Below, piece after piece: positions 43,639 to 54,689 of a stretch of DNA of 64,000 nucleotides. Made by a program: the position numbers and the translations under genes. Every line of letters begins with the position of its first letter. Positions within the stretch are counted from its first letter, which is position 1. Location of the stretch: contig JAJTWR010000308.1 in the NCBI GenBank assembly GCA_021613335.1, positions 923,501 through 987,500 of the forward strand, in the 5' to 3' direction. This stretch comes from Whitmania pigra. Lineage: Eukaryota; Annelida; Clitellata; Hirudinida; Haemopidae. A model generated the notes under the pieces. It had not been told where the DNA came from. It was given only the letters and a program-made list of their open reading frames with translations, and made no database searches.

Positions 43639-45337
43639 TTAAAGAAAGCTGTCAGCTGGTTTTAGGCCATGGTGAGTGAAGAAGCTGCTCGAAGCTCTTT
43701 GTGTGTCTTTTGTGCTGGTGACTGTGCTTCCCGACCGGAAGAATTTTGATAATGATGCTTTTGAATGCTTTTCTGATACTTCTTCCTCATCTTCCCTGAA
43801 AATGTTTCGAATTATTATTATTATTATTGGACTAATAAAGGTTATTTCTAATTGATTATTTAAATAATTCATTACATTCCAATTTCAAAATAACTTTGTT
43901 GAACAAACGTGAGTTTGATAAAGGTTTGTTATTGTTTAATTGAGCTGCATTTTCTTGCATATTGTATGAGGATGTGAGGAATTTGATTCAAAAGCAAACA
44001 AACCATTTCATGGAAATGCCATCTTCGTTGATTATCGAAGCCGCTGTCGACCAACTGAACCTCACGATCTGTGGAAACCCAAACACAGGGTTGAAACAGT
44101 CCCTCAAAAATTTCTTTGTTTTTGGGTCTAAAATTTACAATTTAAACAAATTAAATAAATACCACTTTCTGTTTTATGTTTTAAACTTTGTTTTACAAAT
44201 GCAGCACCTTATCATTAAAAACAGTTATATTATTACACCCCAATTACTTATACATTAATAAGCACACCCTCACTAATTAAGATTAATTGTCCACCAAAAA
44301 AATCTGCAGAACGACGAAACACCTCCTGGATATCCCGACCCGTAATCCATGCCTGCGAAGGAATCACTTTCCAGAAACTTCCACTCCCTGAGAGCCTTGT
44401 CCCTTGCAACCTGGAATCAACAACAACAACAACACTAAGCAACTACTTTCCCACCAACACTTGTAACTTATTCCTTGTAACCATCCTACCAACCTTAGCA
44501 CAAATACTTGCAGCACTGACGATGGGGTACAAAGAATCTGCTTTCTTTGAAACTGTGATTTTTAATTTCGGAAATAAGTTCTGCAACTTTCTCTGGTAGC
44601 TGTTGGCATCTCCAACGGTGTCCACATAAACCTTCGTCGACAAGAAGCAGGTGCTTCACTTTGTTTCATTAATTTTTCATGTAAGTTATGATTAAACTTA
44701 CCTCCTGAAGGTTGACCCCGAGTTCTACGACTCTCGCAATGAGGTTGATAGCTGTGTCGTGTGACAATAAATTTAAGTTGTACTTTGCTCTGTAATTAAG
44801 AATTACCCATTATGATCTGTGATTATATTTAATTGCGTGATAACATCAAGATGCCGAATGAGTTACTTTTTGAGCATGCTGTTTGAAATAAAGTTTGGTG
44901 AAAGGATGTCTACAACCCATCCGAGTGTGTTTTTCTCTTCACTGAGATTTGCAAACAACTCATCTCTTTGTTCTTCTTTCAGTGTTTTTGAGTCTAACAA
45001 GAAACAAACACTTTTAATTTTCATATCCACTTGGCTTAATTCCTGTTTTAATATAAATAAAAAATATTCAGCATAAAATTAATTAACCTGCGAATCCAAT
45101 CGTCTTTAGAATTTCGGCTTTAGATATAGGACAGTAGCAAGTCCCATAAACCATAGGTCCTGAAACAGAAACTCATTTCGTCACTTAGTCACGGTGGAAT
45201 TGTTATGTTTACGAACCTAAAACAGGTCCTCTGCCCGCCTCGTCGATGCCCATCAAACAACCCTCCACTTTGGCAATTTCTGGAACAATCCCCTCAACCC
45301 GATGGTTTTTCCTGTTGTCATAAGTTCCGAAATCCAT
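43639..45337 (-). CDS. RNASEH2A: Ribonuclease H2 subunit A (catalytic)
   Basis: Catalytic subunit of the heterotrimer that cuts RNA-DNA hybrids and removes single ribonucleotides from nuclear DNA. Eight exons: 45337-45217, 45159-45088, 44993-44867, 44789-44702, 44631-44494, 44410-44323, 44127-44004 and 43795-43639, giving 304 residues (human 299). Active site residues D32-E33 ([12 protein letters not shown]), D140 (VYVDTVGD) and D168 (KKADSLYP) are all present, with the DSKTL and SAASICAK blocks. The last exon contains SLSKFF, at the position of the human PIP-box-like motif, and a tail ending [18 protein letters not shown] that parallels the human end. The first 25 residues are poorly conserved; MDFGTYDN is the first in-frame Met that leaves the catalytic core intact. 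Confidence 0.95.
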
Positions 45338-46619
45338 AGTCAGAGCAGGAATTGTGACGAACTCTACGTATTTTGACAAATTGCTGTTTCGCAAGAATCC
45401 CAAATAAAACAAGACTGAGTTTTCCCGGCAGAGCGGTTTTAAAAGTGATCATTCAAATAATTCTAAAAACTTCAAACAGCATTCATAATAATTTAATCAT
45501 CTAAAACGTCATATAAATAAATGTCAAAGTAGCATTTGGAATTTTGTCGTCATGATATAATTGATGATTGGATAATATTGAGACATCCGAAGCTACATTT
45601 GACTGATTTTAGCATCTGTAGACCAGAGTCTTAACAAATGGAACCTGTCCTACTTATTTAATGCGTCAGTAATTTCTAATTCCGAGCAACAATTTTCCGG
45701 GCTCCGTCGAATGCGCTCCTGTGCCATTATTTCAATGTACAGCTGCCGCAATACGATTCTCATTCGATCTTGCAGCGATGTATTTGACCGCATGCTTAGA
45801 CAACGGGGATAATTGCGACCAGATTTAATAGTTTTTTTTTCTGGCAAGTAATTTGAAACTTATTCGAAGAACGAGAAAAATGGACGAATAATAGAAATTC
45901 CCTTGCAATCATGCACGAATTGCAGGAGCATTCAACATTCATCGAGGCAACACCGTCTGGATCGCGAAAGCTTCAGCACCAATTTAAATCGAAACGTCGC
46001 CTTGAATACCAAACAAAGTTTTACTGCCATTGAGTAAGAAGATCTACGTCGTAACTGGCGCTGACTTGCTCTCTCGAAAGCAGCAAAATACGCAAGATGC
46101 GCAGATAATTTCCTAACACAAATTATGGTACTAAATCTCTTTCCCTACAGAGTGCTATCATTGAGAAGATGGGTGCACAAAAGATCTTAGACATGCAGAA
46201 TGTAATGAGAGTCCCTTCTGGAATCGAAAATTTTCCTCGCGGAAATCTGTTGTTTTTTGACGGCTTGGCGAAATTGAGAAGGCGATAAAAGTCGTTGTTT
46301 CTCGCATTTGTTTTTAAACGTTTGCTACACAATTTCCATCTTCTTTTGATTCGTTTCGTCACCGTTGGTAGCCGCAGCAAGCGAAAAAATTGATTGTCAC
46401 GCGGCACAATCAATCGCGCTTACTCCTTTCAATCTTTTGAAATCGCTTAGGAGGAGTCATGCAAGATTGATGATCAAATTCTTTTTAATTGCTCGCACGC
46501 CTTCTTGGACGAACCATTGCATGGAACCGAAAGAAAAATAAACAAGAAAATGCAAAATGATTTGATACTTCAACTCAAGACTTGGATTTGATAAGATTTT
46601 TATGATTTGACGTGCAAGT
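45338..46619. other. Spacer upstream of RNASEH2A
   Basis: 1.3 kb. It contains the RNASEH2A promoter side. Minus-strand open frames of 65 and 96 codons (45847-45650 and 46413-46123) are unrecognised and probably chance. No repeat identified. Confidence 0.35.
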
Positions 46620-46800
46620 TAGCTCATAGGATAGCGTGCATGCGAACGACGGTAAAAACAACAGTCGTTGCGTGTCGTATTCGAAACCCAACTTGCACCG
46701 CCACTGAGCGCCCCTTTAATGCGGCGCTATACAAATGGTTGAGCGCCCCTGACGCTTACGCTTATGACGCCATACAAATAAACTTATTATTAATATGTTT
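46620..46800 (+). repeat. SINE-like interspersed repeat, copy 2
   Basis: Homologous to the copy at 27750-27890 in opposite orientation. It begins around GATAGCGTGCATGCGAACGA, includes a B-box-like GTATTCGAAACCC, a GCGGCGCTATACAAATG block and ends GCCATACAAATAAAC. CGCTATA-type motifs are common in 3' regions shared by some SINEs and LINEs (established, but not specific). It is far more GC-rich than its surroundings. Confidence 0.6.
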
Positions 46801-46811
46801 GAAATTCTCGG

Positions 46812-47028
46812 AGAGAAGCCAGGGACGTCATTTCATCATTTTCCAAGGGGGCAAACCCTTGCACAGCTTGAGAAGATGACCTTTTTTGCTTCTAGCCAAA
46901 ATTCAAGGGGAAGGGGCCAACCCTCGCAAAATGTGAGATGACCTTTTTTTGGGTCTGGTCCAAAGTCAGGAGGAGGGGCCGTTTCCCCCTTGCCCCCCCC
47001 CCCCCCAAGTTACGTCCCTGAGAGAAGC
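46812..47028. mobile_element. hAT-type MITE with 8-bp target site duplication
   Basis: The element spans 46820-47020 (201 bp). Its ends are inverted repeats: CAGGGACGTCATTT at the left and the complement of AAGTTACGTCCCTG at the right, 12 of 14 positions matching. Identical 8-bp direct repeats AGAGAAGC flank it at 46812-46819 and 47021-47028. Eight-bp duplications and CAGGG-type ends are characteristic of hAT transposons. Inside are two diverged tandem subrepeats around GATGACCTTTTTT and a run of about 14 C at 46993-47006. It has no coding capacity, so it is non-autonomous. Confidence 0.85.
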
Positions 47029-49226
47029 GTTCACTTGTTCGCCTGGATATGCGGTGGTCAACTCCAATTTCGTGCTATTAGTGGCGGTTTGTGTCGTAAA
47101 AGGAAACTTGGACAGAAACCTAATTGCCAGTTGTAAATGCGAGCCAATTTCCATTCAGCCACGCCCAGTTGATGGCGGATCAAGAAAATAGTTTTTTTTA
47201 AACTGTAAATACTGCTGCTTACTCGATCAACCAGCAATCTAACAACATTTCATTTCGATCGATTATTTTGATGATTAATGTATTAAAATATGCAGACTAA
47301 ATTCACTTGAATTAATGAATGCAATAATGCTTTGAAATGTTTCACCGGACACATGTGTCTTGGTCGACATCTGGAGAAAGTATTCGGCATCCCTCAGGAC
47401 GAGTCATCAACACTCGTAACTCGGAGGCAAATAGAAATTCCATTTCAATCCACCAGTCCACCACGTGAACTTCAAAAACCTTCCAAGTCGAACACGATTC
47501 GATTGAATGTAAAACCGAACGAAACACATTCACATATTTAACATATATTAATAAAATTAATAAAATTAATAAAATTAAATAATATCTAAAACAAACTCGA
47601 AGGTGAAATTCATCCGAATATTTCTGAGCGTCCGAATATGGAGCTGGACGCGTGTCTCCGGTTAGCAGCCTGGAGATGGATGACTATAAAAGGCCAAGAT
47701 TATCGGAGGAGTGTTCACGTCTCAAACAAGATGGCGAATTTTCCCGCCTTCGTTTGCCCGATTGTAACGTGCTTTAGTGACGTCATCACCTCGAAGCCAC
47801 GTGATTAGAAATTAGAGAGCCAATGAAAAGCTGGTGAGTTTCTAGTTAATTAGTCAATTAATAAATTTAACTAAATAAAGTACTGTTAAAATTTTAAACT
47901 ATTAAACTAAATGAACCGTCATTCGGTCCTTTATAATGGACATTTTAATCTAGAGAGGAAATGTGTTTAGCAATTACTTAAACAAGATTCGCAAATACAT
48001 CCATCAATCTCTTTTCATTGGATTTGTGGACCAATTAGAAGCTCCTGGAATAAATTCCAACGTATTTTCGAAACGTAATTTGGCTCATAATTTTTTATTT
48101 TTTATAAAAATAAGTATTTCGTCAGAATTACAATACACAAAATATTGTGAATGGGAGTAGCTTAAAAATTATTGAAAAGATTGGCAAGCATGCTAACCTA
48201 ATTTTGTGACCCTAATTTGAAGCTTGAAAATGTTTTATGGCTTTGTTTTCCTGTTAAAAGAATAATAATCAAATGAAACGTAAATAAAGTGAAATGCCGC
48301 AAATAATCGCACACAATTACAACATCGGCTGACATTTTAGGCTCCCGTGAAGGAAATGAGAATCGAACGGACATGATTTTTTGCCGCGTATGTTATTCTC
48401 TTTTTCGTAGAATTTATGTAGCGCTAAGGTTTTGATCCTCACCCTGTGGACACCATCCAACCAGGAAACCAATGTGGGTTTCGAACGCGTCACTTTACGA
48501 TCAATAGAGACTTTTGAATGTCTCTTGAATTTAAATTTGAGATCGAATATGCATCGTTTTTAAGACATTAAACTTTAACAAGCGATCTTTCAAAGGAATT
48601 TTTTCTTATCTCCCCCTTCACATCCCTTCACGTCCCTGCAGGTCAAATTTTCTGCCGACAATCCTAGGTGTCGCGCGTCGAGATTTGGCGCGTTTCTTGC
48701 GCCCTTGAGATTACGTCTGACAACAATGGGACATCTACAAATACTAAAGAAATATTCTCCCAGGAGTTTTCAAATCAACTCTCTCCAACTGCTCAAGAAA
48801 AATAATTTCTTGAAGTTTATAATTTCCCGATAAATTCATTAATAAGCTATAACAACAAAATCTATATTTTCAACAATTTTTCGTAATAAATTCGCGAAAA
48901 TGCGTTTATTGACTCGGACACCTCGCAAAAGTCAGTGGAGCGTGTGTTGTTGTATGCGGACTCCATCATTCTTAAGCCGACAAGTTGTCTCTGAGTCACG
49001 TGATTAATAATTCTAGGCGTGTTCTCCAGTCATTACAGGCTGGATTTGTTGCTGGAAAGTTAAGACTAAAATCTCCAATGACAAGATTCTGTTTATTTTC
49101 TCGTTGTCACCGAGTTCCATACGAATTTTATGCTTATTTATTGGATTTAATCAAACTTATTATGATCAATCATGGCTCGTAATTCTACTTTATTCGTACA
49201 AGTTCATAATATTTTTCTACGTGCAG
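47029..49226. other. Region upstream of the Robo-like signal exon
   Basis: 2.2 kb without a recognised gene. Around 47640-47830 the sequence is locally GC-rich with CCAAT and CACGTG motifs (47462, 47798, 48997), compatible with a promoter or enhancer of the downstream gene (inference). Small open frames are unrecognised. Confidence 0.35.
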
Positions 49227-49343
49227 CTGGTTTTGGGGTTCAATGTGAGAAGATGACGACGACGACGACGACGATGAGGATGATGATGATGATGATGACG
49301 AAAATCCTGAGGCTGTGCTGCACTCTCGGTTTTTTACTTTCAA
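49227..49343 (+). CDS. ROBO: Putative first coding exon (signal peptide) of Robo-like gene
   Basis: Bounded by an acceptor-like CTACGTGCAG and an ideal donor (TCAA|GTAAGT). From ATG 49253 or 49274 it encodes a Thr/Met-rich lead (MRMMMMMM) and a hydrophobic core TKILRLCCTLGFLLS, resembling a signal peptide. It ends in phase 1, the phase required by the Ig exon at 58662. The ATG and ACG codons come from a triplet repeat, so several in-frame start codons are possible. Linking it to the Ig exon rests on phase, strand and content only. It could belong to another transcript. Confidence 0.4.
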
Positions 49344-49735
49344 GTAAGTCCACAATTTTCATTAATTACGTTCATTTATGAATATTAAAATAATTTTTTC
49401 CATAAGAAGACGATTGCTAAAATATTGTTGAAAATTTTAATTCACGAAATGCAGATTCCACAACTTATTTGAAAATCGTTTTCAAATCTTGTAAGACCCA
49501 GATATTGTCTGAAATATCGTTAAAAATATCCTCAAAATCCATCATTACGGAATAAATCTCGGAATTAATAATTTTTACCTCAAAAGGAATTTTAAAAAAC
49601 ATTTTTTTAAATCAATTAAAAAGTTCTCATCAAATATTTCCCTCGCTTCAAGCTCATATTTAATGGTTTGCCGCCATTTTTGTCCCAAGGCAGTTCGTTG
49701 ACGTTTGCAATTCAAGTATTCAATATTTCTGTGCG

Positions 49736-49736
<1 letters not shown>

Positions 49737-49834
<98 letters not shown>

Positions 49835-49963
49835 GATAATGATAATGATAATGATAATGATAATGATAATGATAATGATAATGATAATGATAATGATAAT
49901 GATAATGATAATGATAATGATAATGATAATGATAATGATAACGATAACGATAACGATAACGAT

Positions 49964-50034
<71 letters not shown>

Positions 50035-50043
50035 TAATAATAG

Positions 50044-50136
<93 letters not shown>

Positions 50137-50137
50137 C

Positions 50138-50169
<32 letters not shown>

Positions 50170-50210
50170 TGATGACGACGACGACGACGATGATGATGAT
50201 AATAATAATA
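49737..50210 (+). repeat. Compound triplet microsatellite
   Basis: Continuous 470-bp array that changes register of substitution but not period: (AAT)n, (GATAAT)n, (GATAAC)n, (GACAAC)n, back to (GATAAT)n and (AAT)n, then (GAT)n and (GATGAC)n. One strand is nearly free of cytosine. Long open frames through it are artefacts. Confidence 0.97.
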
Positions 50211-50445
50211 ACAATATATAATAATAATAATAATAATATTATAATAATATATAAATATATATATAATATTTATTGCAATAATAATAATTTATATAATTTT
50301 ATTATAATAATATATAAATATATATAAAATAATATAATAAATAATTTATATAATAATATTATAATAATATATAAATATATATATAATATTTATTGCAATA
50401 ATAATAATTTATATAATATTATTATATTATTATTATTATAAAGTT
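50211..50445. repeat. AT-rich tandem duplication
   Basis: A segment of about 70-80 bp (ATATTTATTGCAATAATAAT and flanks) occurs twice, near 50231-50300 and 50353-50421, about 122 bp apart in nearly pure AT sequence. Confidence 0.8.
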
Positions 50446-50529
50446 GTTATTTTCGGAAACCCTAGAAATATGAAGAGAATAAACAGAGAATAATTATAAG
50501 AAAGCAGTGCCGCGAATAAAATGAGGTTT

Positions 50530-50680
50530 CTGTGATTCCATGTGATTCCATGTGATTCCATGTGATTCCCTGTGATTCCATGTGATTCCATGTGATTCCA
50601 TGTGATTCCATGTGATTCCCTGTGATTCCATGTGATTCCATGTGATTCCATATGATTCCATGTGATTCCATGCAAACCGT
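50530..50680 (+). repeat. 10-bp minisatellite TGTGATTCCA
   Basis: About 15 head-to-tail copies of TGTGATTCCA with rare variants (TGTGATTCCC, TATGATTCCA) recurring every few units, which suggests a higher-order duplication. Confidence 0.95.
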
Positions 50681-52080
50681 GTTGATGGACGCTCTGATGA
50701 GGCGTTGACTATCACCTGAATGAAAGACGCACATGGAAATATAGGGTGAACGAATTAATGAATGAACGAGCGAATGAATGAATGAATAAATGAATAGAGA
50801 TGGAGTAATAAATTATCGAATCAATTTGAATGTTGTTCCTTGTTGGAAATGATCCTGAATTCAGATTCCTACAAATATCCACGTGTTGCACTCCGTGGCG
50901 TTTCCATTCCTAATTTGAATATGCAAGTATGCAAATGACTATGCAAATGAGAACGCCTTCAAGCATTGAAAGCAGGAAGTGGCCACTCATTTTGATGCAG
51001 ACGTTCGTTTGAATTCGAGGTTTCTGAGTTCAAATCCGGGAGACAGGAGAAGAAAGGAAACAACTCATGATTGATGTCGAACGATTTTTAAGAAATTTTG
51101 CTATTTTTTTAAATATTTGTATTTATGGCTTAAAAAATCTTTAGAATGCGATAATTAAATTAAATTAAATTAATTTTAATTGTTGATTCTTACTTGGACA
51201 ATTTGTTGAATAATTCATTCGAGTAAAAATCTGACTTTCAAGTTTTTGACGAACAGCTTTCCAATGAACAAACATTCACAAACAACACTAAGAACTAAAG
51301 ACTTCCCCTCTGAAACAACAACAACAATAACAACAACAACAACAACACTCTTTTATTCTCGCACGTGATCGAGTGGCAAACCACGTGGCTCGGAATAAAT
51401 ATCCATCAGTTGTTAATTTCCTCTAAACCTGGACGGAGGCAGGTCTTGTTTACTTCTGGCGGTTCATCCAGCAGACGAGTTTTACATTTTATCCTCGCTG
51501 TTCCCGCAAATGCCGAGTGACGTGGAAGTGGAGTGGCGCATTACTTTCCAATTTCTCTTCTGCCAATCAACGCTGAAAGTCCATCACGGAAACTTGCATC
51601 TTACTCTTAATTGAAAAGGAAGAAGGTCCATCAGAAGTTTCTGAGACTCAGCAGACGACAAAACCTCTCAAATGCGCGCGGGAAACCAGCGATGCAACTT
51701 TTGCCTCTTCTATTGTCTTTTCTTTCGAGATTCATCGATGAAATGAATGCTCCCCTTGTTTAAATCTCCCTTCAAAGTTAACACCCGAATGCCGAGGTCA
51801 AAAGGTCACCGCCCTTCAAGTCTACGACATTTTCAGGTCTTACAGGGCGGTGAACCGAGCACCGGGCGGAGGTCAAGCGTGAAATTGGAGGAGAGGTTCG
51901 AAGGATTCTATCGAGGCGTTAATTGTGGATATTCATCTTTCTCACGTCAAGGTGGTCGACAGGAGGTCCGCTTATATTGCGTGCCAGGTGTGTGTCGATT
52001 AAATTGGGCGTCAAAACCTTTCCAGGGAGAGTGGCGGGCGGGCCGGAGGCTGGATTTGCTTTTCTTTTGTGTGTTTGTGC
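50681..52080. other. Putative Robo-like intron 1, proximal part
   Basis: No exon recognised. It contains CACGTG motifs at 50880, 51362 and 51382, and short AAC runs near 51319-51350. Open frames around 51747-52200 are not supported by family similarity. Confidence 0.35.
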
Positions 52081-52089
52081 GTACGCGTC

Positions 52090-52345
52090 TCTGTTTGTGT
52101 GCGTGTGCGTGCGTGTGTGTGCGTGTGTGTGTGTGTGTGTGGTCTTCCAACTCGTCACCGTTCGCCCTGAGATTTTATTCTGACGATAATGAAAACGGAT
52201 GATTTAATCACGGATCTTGTGTTCGTTCGACCGTGTACTCGCTCTTCATGAATCACGGAATGAAGGACGGAGTGAGGAATGGATGGATGGATGGATGGAG
52301 TGAGAGATGAATGAAGGCTGGCTGGATGGATGGATGGAATGAGTG
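52090..52345 (+). repeat. (GT)n and GGAT-type simple repeats
   Basis: A GT-rich run at 52093-52141 and imperfect GGAT repeats at 52276-52345. Confidence 0.85.
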
Positions 52346-53814
52346 ATGGATGGAGAGACGTTGTATTAAGTGTCTCTAAAAACGTCGCTGGAGTCACGCA
52401 GGAATTATGGTTGCCATGGTGACGATGAAATCCTTCTTCATTCCTTGGATTAGGAGTGAACAGTTTCACTCTTTCAAACACTTTTGGATTCCTCACCGAC
52501 TTCATTACTCGAGTTTCAATTGAATGATTAATTAGTTAATTAATTAATTATTGACCACATATAAATTAGTAAGCAAGTAAAGAGAATACTTAAGTATGTA
52601 TGCAAATAAATGAATATCTAAACATCAGTTACATCAATTGATTTTTTTGTTTGCATCTCGCTCGTAAGATTCTCCTCCGACTTGAATTCTGAATTGAATT
52701 CTTCGATGACAACCGAAATTCCACGAACAAACGAACGAACGGATCATCAAACCACAATTTCGCACTCACGAGTGCACGGATTTGTGTGGTTGAGCGGTTG
52801 TCACGGACCGGTGGAAATCGTGGTGAGAGGTAAACAGGTGCTCGTTGACATCAGAGGTGCTGAAAGTTGAACTCCCTCTTGAGGCAGGTGTGGAAATAAA
52901 AACCATCCGAAATGGAGGAACAAACTCACAGGAAACGTCTGATGGAATAGTTGATGTTGTCGTTGCTGCTGCTGTTGTTGTTGATGTCGTTGTGTGCATA
53001 GAGCATCTTCCAAGTTGTCGTCGTTGTTGTTGGAGGGGACTTCATCTCAACAACAAATGTGTGTCACGTGACTGATGACAATAAAAGCGACGATGCCTGG
53101 AAAGTTGTTCGGCAAAAACACGTTTTTTCGCAATTTACAAATCACTGTTTATCGTCTCTCGTAATAATTTATTTATTCCACTGAATGATTTGAAATATTC
53201 CACATATTTTAAGTTGTAATATTTTCTAATTACGAAGAGTTAACCAAGGCTCATCGATGATTTATCTTTCGAAGCATACGAACGAAAATAAGCCAATGAC
53301 ACTTAATACGTAGTGTCACAACAAACGACGCAATAATAAATAATAATCGTTTAATAATTTATTGTAATCAAAGTGCTGGAAGGATATTCTAAATACCACC
53401 GCAGTTTTGTTGTGTTTTAATTATTAACTAACTAATTAACTATGTTAACTACCTATGTTGCCGTGTAACTAAATAATTTTGATTTTTCATATTCGTCTAC
53501 TTCTAGTTGTTCTGAACGTTGAATCGTGGCGATGGAATTAATTAAAAGCTCGAGAAAATTGAAAGTGAATGTGACATTTCCCCTGATGTCACTCAATTTG
53601 GCAGTGTTGAATAAGATCCAATTTGTGATAAAATTCAACAAAAACAAGAGTTCGTGAATTGACCTGTTACTATAAAAAATGTTTATTAGTCAAAATAATT
53701 AATTATATTACAAAATATATATAATGTTATTCATCAAAATGGTTTAATCATATTATTCGTATTAATTATGTTTACAATTCAATCGAACAAATAACAGCTA
53801 TTGAGTGGGTAAAA

Positions 53815-54070
53815 GTATAAGTAAGCAAGCAAGTAATTAATTAGTAAAGTAAAAAAATTATGACGTAAGTACGAAAGTAATGAAGTAAGTACGAAAGTAA
53901 CGAAGTAAGTATTGAAGTGCTTTTCCATTCTCGTGGAGAAGTTTCTGACATCGTGAAAGCCACGTTGACGAGACGATGTGACTCATTGCAACCTGGATGG
54001 ATGAAGATGCGTGGTTGCTGCAATCACCAGTTGTTCAATCAGTTGTTCAATCAGTCGTTCAATCAAATCA
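53815..54070 (+). repeat. Short tandem units (AAGTAAGTACG and GTTCAATCA types)
   Basis: At 53821-53920 an approximately 18-bp unit containing GTAAGTACGAAAGTAA is repeated, so that GTAAGT donor-like strings recur. At 54030-54065 a 12-bp unit TTGTTCAATCAG is present three times. Confidence 0.75.
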
Positions 54071-54689
54071 ATCGGTTGACGCTGTTTTACGCCCGAGACG
54101 TCAATTGTAAAGAAATCCTAAATTCCAATGCTGCTTGAGCGACAATGCATCACTTATTTGCTGGCAGCTCGGAAATATTTATCTGTTAATAAGTTCCTGT
54201 TTGTTTTTTATATTTATTTATTTATTTATTTTATTTAATTCACGCATCAGTCATTGTTTTATGTAATATATAATTTATTATATTAATATATTTTTAAAAT
54301 TACAATTTAAAGTGCCACCAGACGAATGTAAAAACATGAAGTAACAAGAATTAATGGCAAACATTGTTTCATCTCTTCGATGGAAAACAGAGTAAAACAA
54401 ATTACAAATTTAAATAAAAATTAATGTGTTTGTTTGAAAATAAATAAAAAATAAATTCACTTGCTATCTCCAGCTACGACTCAAAAAAGCAAGCGAAGTT
54501 TAGTAGTGTGACCTGACCTACATTATGCAACGGAGGTCAAGGGTGAAATGCTCCCGATAAAAAATATTGTCAACGTTATGACGCGAGAAATGATGCGGGA
54601 TGCTTTCGTCTGAAATCCTCAGCGTTTCATGTATTTGCTTAGTTTTCAAAAATTTATTATTCGATTATTCAGTTGCCAATGATTGTAAT

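Noticed and set aside
43337..43642. Second long plus-strand frame overlapping the THAP gene
   Set aside because: Shadow frame of the THAP coding sequence with no motif.
43988..44127. Stop codon shortly after the [11 protein letters not shown] block as the end of RNASEH2A
   Set aside because: A TG|GTTTGT donor before it joins in phase to an exon giving KWEDEEE and a conserved tail, matching the human C-terminus, so the longer model is preferred.
45650..45847. 65-codon minus-strand frame upstream of RNASEH2A
   Set aside because: No recognised family, no neighbours in phase; likely chance.
49668..50327. Very long open frames (Met/Ile-rich on one strand, Ser/Leu-rich on the other)
   Set aside because: They are the translation of the triplet microsatellite; absence of stops is a property of the repeat.
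50436..50734. Repeating HGITWNHMES peptide-like frame; possible repeat protein or CRISPR-like array
   Set aside because: Created by a 10-bp DNA minisatellite read in three frames. Units are contiguous with no unique spacers, and this is animal DNA.
51747..52202. 151-codon plus-strand frame and overlapping frames
   Set aside because: Composition dominated by a GT repeat, no domain, no splice logic.
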